DNA from: Streptomyces mutabilis
GTDB taxonomy: Bacteria; Actinomycetota; Actinomycetes; Streptomycetales; Streptomycetaceae
Length of the DNA stretch: 64,000 bases
Direction of reading: 5' to 3'
Assembly (NCBI RefSeq): GCF_014649815.1
Contig: NZ_BMTT01000002.1
Location: 62,001-126,000 of the forward strand
Notes under the pieces: model-generated
Databases searched by the model: none
Seen by the model: the letters and a program-made list of their open reading frames with translations, nothing else
Told to the model about the DNA's origin: nothing
Shown: positions 60,246 to 64,000 of the stretch, in pieces
How the letters are laid out: every line of letters begins with the position of its first letter
Numbering within the stretch: the first letter of the stretch is position 1
Position numbers and translations under genes: made by a program

Positions 60246-60827
60246 CTACTCGGCGTCGGCCGGCTCCTTGTCCTCGGCCGGCGCCTTCTCCTCGGACGGC
60301 TCGGTCTTCTCCTCGTCGTCCTCGAAGTACGCGTCCAGGACCTCGTCCAGGGCGGCTTCCCACTCCTTGAAACGGCTCCTGGAGGTCGCCTCGATCTCGA
60401 TCGGGTACCAACGGCGGTCCGGTGTGTGCACCGTGACGGTGAACCGCTTGCCGAAGCGGCCCGTCTCCGTCTCCACGGCCCCCACCTCGTCCCAGCGGAA
60501 CTCACAGCTCTGGTCGTCGAGGGAGAGTCGTACGCCCTTGCGGTCGGCCACGATCCGGGCACGGCGGTCGGCGGCCTCGAATACGGGGCGGTCGGGGACC
60601 TCGTCCTCTTCCTCCTCCTCCGGTTCCCCGGCCTGCTGCTCGGCAAAGTCCGCGGCCGTCGTCTCGTCCGCGTCGCGGACGGCCTCGGTCTCCTCCTCCG
60701 CCTCCTCCTCCGCCGGTCTCGCGCCCTTGGGCTCGCCGGTCACGGGCGCGGTGAGCCCGGGGATGAAGGCCGGGTCGAATCCGGCGCCTTCCAGGGGCTG
60801 GCTGGTCGATCCTCTGCGCTGCTCCAC
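60246..60827 (-). CDS. Acidic protein of unknown function with PH-like core
   Basis: 193 residues from a GTG giving MEQRRGSTSQPLEGAGFDPAF; the frame also continues to an ATG at 60878. Residues about 40-85 are a Glu-rich disordered stretch. About 85-165 form a compact beta-rich core (ARIVADRKGVRLSLDDQSCEFRWDEVGAVETETGRFGKRFTVTVHTPDRRWYPIEIEAT) that recalls PH-like/bPH domains. The C-terminus is again acidic (FEDDEEKTEPSEEKAP). No enzyme motif and no membrane segment. Orphan between the Nramp-like and gluconate permease genes. Confidence 0.8.
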   Translation of the reverse strand: MEQRRGSTSQPLEGAGFDPAFIPGLTAPVTGEPKGARPAEEEAEEETEAVRDADETTAADFAEQQAGEPEEEEEDEVPDRPVFEAADRRARIVADRKGVRLSLDDQSCEFRWDEVGAVETETGRFGKRFTVTVHTPDRRWYPIEIEATSRSRFKEWEAALDEVLDAYFEDDEEKTEPSEEKAPAEDKEPADAE

Positions 60828-60914
60828 AGCGGGCAGTATGGTCGACGAACCTGTGCCGGACACAGCCAGCCCCGTCATCGTTATCAGACGACTATCAGGC
60901 GACCGCTCGCGTAT

Positions 60915-62402
60915 CTACACGAACAGGCTCAGTACCGCCGCGACCACGAAGCCGGCGACGGACAGGACGCTCTCCAGCACGGTCCACGTCTTGAGCGTGT
61001 CCCGTTCGCTGATGCCGAAGTACTTGGCGACCATCCAGAAGCCGCCGTCGTTGACGTGCGAGGCGAAGATGGAGCCCGCCGAGATGGCCATGATGACCAG
61101 GGCGACGAACGCCTGCGAGTGGTCGCCCTCGGCGAGCAGCGGCGCCACGATGCCCGCCGTCGTCACGATGGCCACCGTCGCCGAGCCCTGCGCGACCCTC
61201 AGCACCAGGGAGATCAGGTAGGAGAGGACGATCACCGGCAGGCCGACGTCGTTGAAGGTGTCGGACAGGGCCTGGGCGACGCCGCTGGCCTTGAGGACGG
61301 CGCCGAAGACACCGCCCGCGCCGACCACCAGCAGGATGTTGCCGACCGGCTTCAGCGAGGCCGTCGAGACGGTCTCCAGGGACTTGCGTGACCAGCCGCG
61401 CCGGATGCCGAGAAGGTAGTAGGCGAGGAAGAGGGCGATCGTCAGGGCGACGAACGGGTTGCCGAAGAACTCGATGACCGAGCGGAGGGTGGACTCGTCC
61501 AGGGCGATGGAGGAGAAGGTCGCGGCGAGGATCAGGACCAGCGGGGTGCCGATGATGCCGAGGACCGTGCCGAGCGCGACCGGGGTCTCGCGCGGCTCGA
61601 CGCCGGACGCGCGCTGTTCCTCGACGACGGCCTGCTTGGCCTCCTCGGCGGCCTCGACCATGTCCTGCGGCACGGGCACGAAGATGCGGCGGCCGATCCA
61701 GGCGGAGAACGCCCAGGCGGCGAGCACGGCCGGAACGCCGCAGACGATGCCCATGAGGATCACCCAGCCGAGGTCCACCTTGAGCAGTCCGGCGGCGGCC
61801 ACGGGACCGGGGTGCGGCGGCAGGAAGGCGTGGGTCATCGACAGGCCGGCCAGCAGCGGCAGGCAGTAGAGCAGGACCGACTTGCCGGAGCGCTTGGCGG
61901 CGGCGTAGACGATCGGCGCGAGGACGAAGATGCCGACGTCGAAGAAGACGGGGATGCCGAAGATGAGGCCGGTGAGGCCCATGGCGAGCGGGGCGCGCTT
62001 CTCGCCGAAGAGACCCAGCAGGCGGGAGGCCAGTACCTGGGCACCGCCGCTGACTTCGAGGATCGCGCCGAGCATGGTGCCGAGGCCGATGATGATGGCG
62101 ACGTGGCCGAGTATGCCGCCCATGCCGGACTCGATGGTGGAGACGGCGTCGGACTTCTGGACGGTGCCGAAGAGTTCGGTGACCGAGAGGCCGGCGAGCA
62201 GGCCGACGGCTATGGATACGGCGAGCAGGGCGACGAAGGGCTGCAGCCGCACCTTGATGATCAGGTAGAGCAGGAGCGCGATGCCGATCGCGGCGACGGT
62301 CAGCAGGCCCGCCGTGCCGTCGATCAGGGTGAGCAGGCCGCCGGTGTGCGGCGGTGTCTCCGGGGTGGAGGATGCGGCGAGCTGGAGGGATATAGGGGAC
62401 AT
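60915..62402 (-). CDS. GntP-family gluconate/sugar-acid permease
   Basis: 495 residues, twelve to fourteen helices. GntP hallmarks are LAVSIAVGLLAGLSVTELFGTVQKSDAVSTIESGMGGILGHVAIIIGLGTMLGAILEVSGGAQVLA, GLIFGIPVFFDVGIFVLAPIVYAAAKRSGKSVLLYCLPLLAGLSMTHAFLPPHPGPVAAA, and SATVAIVTTAGIVAPLL. The family carries gluconate, other aldonates or D-serine by proton symport. ATG at 62402 follows AGGA. It ends an operon with kinase, IclR and RidA genes but is separated from them by a hairpin, so its level may be set separately. Confidence 0.93.
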   Translation of the reverse strand: MSPISLQLAASSTPETPPHTGGLLTLIDGTAGLLTVAAIGIALLLYLIIKVRLQPFVALLAVSIAVGLLAGLSVTELFGTVQKSDAVSTIESGMGGILGHVAIIIGLGTMLGAILEVSGGAQVLASRLLGLFGEKRAPLAMGLTGLIFGIPVFFDVGIFVLAPIVYAAAKRSGKSVLLYCLPLLAGLSMTHAFLPPHPGPVAAAGLLKVDLGWVILMGIVCGVPAVLAAWAFSAWIGRRIFVPVPQDMVEAAEEAKQAVVEEQRASGVEPRETPVALGTVLGIIGTPLVLILAATFSSIALDESTLRSVIEFFGNPFVALTIALFLAYYLLGIRRGWSRKSLETVSTASLKPVGNILLVVGAGGVFGAVLKASGVAQALSDTFNDVGLPVIVLSYLISLVLRVAQGSATVAIVTTAGIVAPLLAEGDHSQAFVALVIMAISAGSIFASHVNDGGFWMVAKYFGISERDTLKTWTVLESVLSVAGFVVAAVLSLFV

Positions 62403-62452
62403 TCGGGGGTCCTCTGCGTAAACACATACAGCTTTCGGGCACGGCGGGGCGC

Positions 62453-62492
62453 GGCACGGCGCCCCCCGGGGGGGGGTGAGGGGCGCCGTGCC
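62453..62492 (-). terminator. Hairpin between ridA and gntP
   Basis: GGCACGGCGCCCC (62453-62465) pairs with GGGGCGCCGTGCC (62480-62492). It lies past the ridA stop and before the permease gene in the direction of transcription. It may terminate the upstream message or act as an attenuator or processing site for the permease part. Confidence 0.75.
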
Positions 62493-62519
62493 GTGCGACA
62501 GACAGGCGGAACGGAAAGA

Positions 62520-62554
62520 GACCGGAGCGACCGGAGCGACCGGAGCGACCGGGG
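62520..62554 (-). repeat. Tandem GACCGGAGC, three copies plus a partial one
   Basis: Nine-base unit repeated directly just after the ridA stop. Copy number could vary between strains by slippage. Confidence 0.7.
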
Positions 62555-62558
62555 AAGG

Positions 62559-62969
62559 TCAGCCGAGGACGGCCAGCGCGTCGATCTCGATGAGGAGTCC
62601 GGCGGGCAGACCGACGTAGACGGTCGTGCGCGCGGCGGGCGGCTGGGTGAGGCCCTGCTCCTCGAAGTAGGCGTTGTAGATCTCGTTCATCTCGGCGAAG
62701 TGGTCCACGTCGGTGAGGTAGACGCGGATCATCATCACGTCGTCCCAGGAGGCGCCGCCCTCCTCCAGGATCGCATTGACGTTGGCGAGGGTCTGGAGGG
62801 TCTGCTCGCGCAGGGTCGGTCCGGCCGGGGTGGGGGCCTTGCCGTCCTCGTGGGGGAGGAAGCCGACCTGGCCGGCGACCTGGAGGATGTTGCCCTTCTT
62901 GACGCCGTGGGAGAACTTCGCCGGGGGGACGGTGTGGGTCGCGGGGGTGAGGGCGATCTTGTCGGTCAT
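62559..62969 (-). CDS. RidA (YjgF/UK114) family protein
   Basis: 136 residues, the trimeric Rid fold. The conserved Arg114 in PAARTTVYVGLPAGLLIEIDALAVLG and the WDDVMMIRVYLTDVDHFAEMNEIYNAYF block are characteristic. RidA hydrolyses enamine/imine intermediates such as 2-aminoacrylate. Its ATG overlaps the iclR stop (ATGA), so it is coupled to the regulator. The combination of GntP, kinase and RidA suggests work on a sugar acid or on an amino-compound; the substrate cannot be decided. Confidence 0.92.
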   Translation of the reverse strand: MTDKIALTPATHTVPPAKFSHGVKKGNILQVAGQVGFLPHEDGKAPTPAGPTLREQTLQTLANVNAILEEGGASWDDVMMIRVYLTDVDHFAEMNEIYNAYFEEQGLTQPPAARTTVYVGLPAGLLIEIDALAVLG

Positions 62970-63730
62970 GCGGTGACTTCCTTGACTGGGGTCCTGCCGG
63001 AGTACTCGCCGCTGATCGCGTCCGCCGTACGGCGCACCAGCGGGAGCAGGGTGAGGAGTTCGTCGGCGGAGACGACGACGTTCGGCGCGGAGACCGACAT
63101 CGCGGCGACCACCCTGCCATCGGCGCCCCGGATGGGCGCGGCGACGCAGTTGATGGACTCCTCGTGGCCACCGAGGTCGGTGGCCCAGCCCTGTTCGCGC
63201 ACCTTGGCCAGCTCCTTGAGGAAGCCGTCGGCGTTCGGTGTCGAACGGGGCGTGTACATGGGGTAGTCGAGCTTCTCGACGACGGCTCGGCGCTCGTTCT
63301 CGGGGAGGTCGGCGAGCAGGAGTTTCGCCACGGCCGCCACCGTGATGGCGACGGGCTTGCCGATCCTCGAGTACATGCGGACCGGGTAGCGGCTCTCCAC
63401 CTTGTCGATGTAGAGGACCTCGTTCTCCTCGTAGACGGCGAGGTGGACGGTGTGTCCGCAGTGCTCGTTGAGGCGTACGAGGTGGGGGTGGGCGATCTCG
63501 CGGACGTCCAGGTTCTCCATCGCCTCCTGGGCGAGGGCGATGAGGCGGGCGCCGAGGCGGTAGCGCTGGTCTTCCTGGCGGTAGACGAAGCCGTGTTCGT
63601 GGAGGGTGCGCAGCAGGCGCAGGGCCGTGGACTTGTGCACGCCGAGGCGGTCGGCGACCCGGCCCAGGTCGGCGGGGCCCTCGGCGAGCAGCGGCAGGAT
63701 GCTCAGCGCGCGGTCGACGGTCTGGCTCAT
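62966..63730 (-). CDS. IclR-family transcriptional regulator
   Basis: 254 residues. The winged helix at the N-terminus (TVDRALSILPLLAEGPADLGRVADRLGVHKSTALRLLRTLHEHGFVYRQ) and the effector domain (HCGHTVHLAVYEENEVLYIDKVESRYPVRMYSRIGKPVAITVAAVAKLLLA; SINCVAAPIRGADGRVVAAMSVSAPNVVV) are standard. ATG at 63730 overlaps the kinase stop (ATGA). It probably represses or activates this operon in response to the transported compound. The promoter lies outside the window. Confidence 0.93.
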   Translation of the reverse strand: MSQTVDRALSILPLLAEGPADLGRVADRLGVHKSTALRLLRTLHEHGFVYRQEDQRYRLGARLIALAQEAMENLDVREIAHPHLVRLNEHCGHTVHLAVYEENEVLYIDKVESRYPVRMYSRIGKPVAITVAAVAKLLLADLPENERRAVVEKLDYPMYTPRSTPNADGFLKELAKVREQGWATDLGGHEESINCVAAPIRGADGRVVAAMSVSAPNVVVSADELLTLLPLVRRTADAISGEYSGRTPVKEVTA

Positions 63731-64000
63731 GGGGTGCGTACCTCCTCCTCGGCCCGTTCCTCGGCCTGTGTCCAGCCGGGGCCGAGTCGAAGTGTCCCCC
63801 ACGCGTCGTCGTCGAGGGCGGCCAGGCGGTCGGCGTGGTCGCGGGCCGGGGGTACGGCGAGGTCGCCGGGGACGGTGAGGGTGGCCGCGGCCGTCAGGTG
63901 ACCGTGGCGCAGGCGCTCGCGCACGGGCAGTCCGCGCAGGGTGGCGGAGAGGAACCCGGCGGCGAAGGCGTCGCCCGCGCCGACGGCGGCGACGACGTCG
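63727..64000 (-). CDS. PfkB-family sugar kinase, C-terminal part
   Basis: The gene runs off the right edge; only the last 90 residues are seen. DVVAAVGAGDAFAAGFLSATLRGLP holds the PfkB signature 2, with the GAGD anion hole and catalytic Asp. The tail matches 2-keto-3-deoxygluconate kinase/ribokinase type proteins in length. It is the first visible gene of the kinase-iclR-ridA-gntP operon; more genes may precede it. Confidence 0.88.
   Translation of the reverse strand, partial: DVVAAVGAGDAFAAGFLSATLRGLPVRERLRHGHLTAAATLTVPGDLAVPPARDHADRLAALDDDAWGTLRLGPGWTQAEERAEEEVRTP

Noticed and set aside
1-64000. tRNA, rRNA or CRISPR arrays
   Set aside because: No cloverleaf with a GGTTCGAATCC-like arm, no rRNA segments and no regularly spaced repeats were found on reading through; a tRNAscan or Infernal run would settle it.

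Overview
The window looks like a piece of a Streptomyces chromosome. GC content is very high, starts are often GTG, and the gene set is typical of the genus: a WhiB-like regulator, a SpoIIE-type phosphatase, DUF397/XRE and SigE-type regulators, a DasR-like site in front of a secreted chitinase, and a monoderm Tad pilus locus. The first 32 kb also recalls the arrangement around xseAB, glpX, wblI, the two fumarases and oxyR-ahpCD in Streptomyces coelicolor. I made that comparison from memory; no search was run.

Region by region. Positions 1-5.7 kb hold the 3' part of an APC permease, exonuclease VII (xseA-xseB), a DUF4287 protein, a nitroreductase-like flavoprotein, a DUF4245 membrane protein and class II fructose-1,6-bisphosphatase (glpX). 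Positions 5.9-10.5 kb hold wblI, a DUF1707 protein, and the Fe-S class I and Fe-S-free class II fumarases side by side. Positions 10.5-21.3 kb hold a DUF402 protein that may be leaderless, a GAF/PP2C/ATPase phosphatase, a bifunctional penicillin-binding protein, an SPFH membrane protein with a ribbon-helix-helix partner, and a PadR-ABC-FtsX efflux operon. Positions 21.3-23.5 kb are the peroxide module oxyR / ahpC-ahpD with a recognisable OxyR tetrad. An IS30-family element (23.57-25.08 kb) follows; its transposase has lost the second catalytic Asp.

Positions 25.3-32.4 kb hold an AI-2E/PerM-type transporter, a secreted transglycosylase, a PIN-PhoH ATPase, a 1.2 kb stretch without a credible gene that contains an orphan Rho-independent terminator, a methyltransferase and an LLM oxidoreductase. 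From 32.4 to 37.3 kb, six genes on the minus strand form a compact cassette: a lipoprotein, a secreted protein, a WXG100-like small protein, a WxG-headed coiled-coil/membrane protein resembling a type VII secretion substrate, a membrane protein and an unknown protein. Part of the cassette is visibly poorer in GC. No secretion machinery is in the window. This is the best candidate for an undescribed system.

Positions 37.6-39.1 kb hold a DUF192 protein, a broken VOC gene and a nucleotidyltransferase-like protein. Positions 39.2-51.3 kb are one long minus-strand Tad/Flp locus: an unknown zinc-ribbon protein, CpaB, CpaE, two TadE-like pilins, TadA, TadB, TadC, a histidine kinase, a LuxR-type response regulator, an Flp pilin, a TadG-like protein, a lipoprotein, an OmpA-domain protein and another lipoprotein. 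No prepilin peptidase is present.

Positions 51.7-57 kb hold a GH18 chitinase under a dre-like operator, a pentapeptide-repeat protein, a frameshifted XRE/DUF397 pair, and a SigE-family sigma factor followed by a membrane protein with an internal duplication. Positions 57-60.8 kb hold a secreted pectate lyase with a LacI-type operator, an Nramp-like transporter lacking the canonical metal motifs, and an acidic protein of unknown function. The window ends inside a kinase-iclR-ridA-gntP operon for uptake and use of a sugar acid or related compound. I saw no rRNA, tRNA or CRISPR array.
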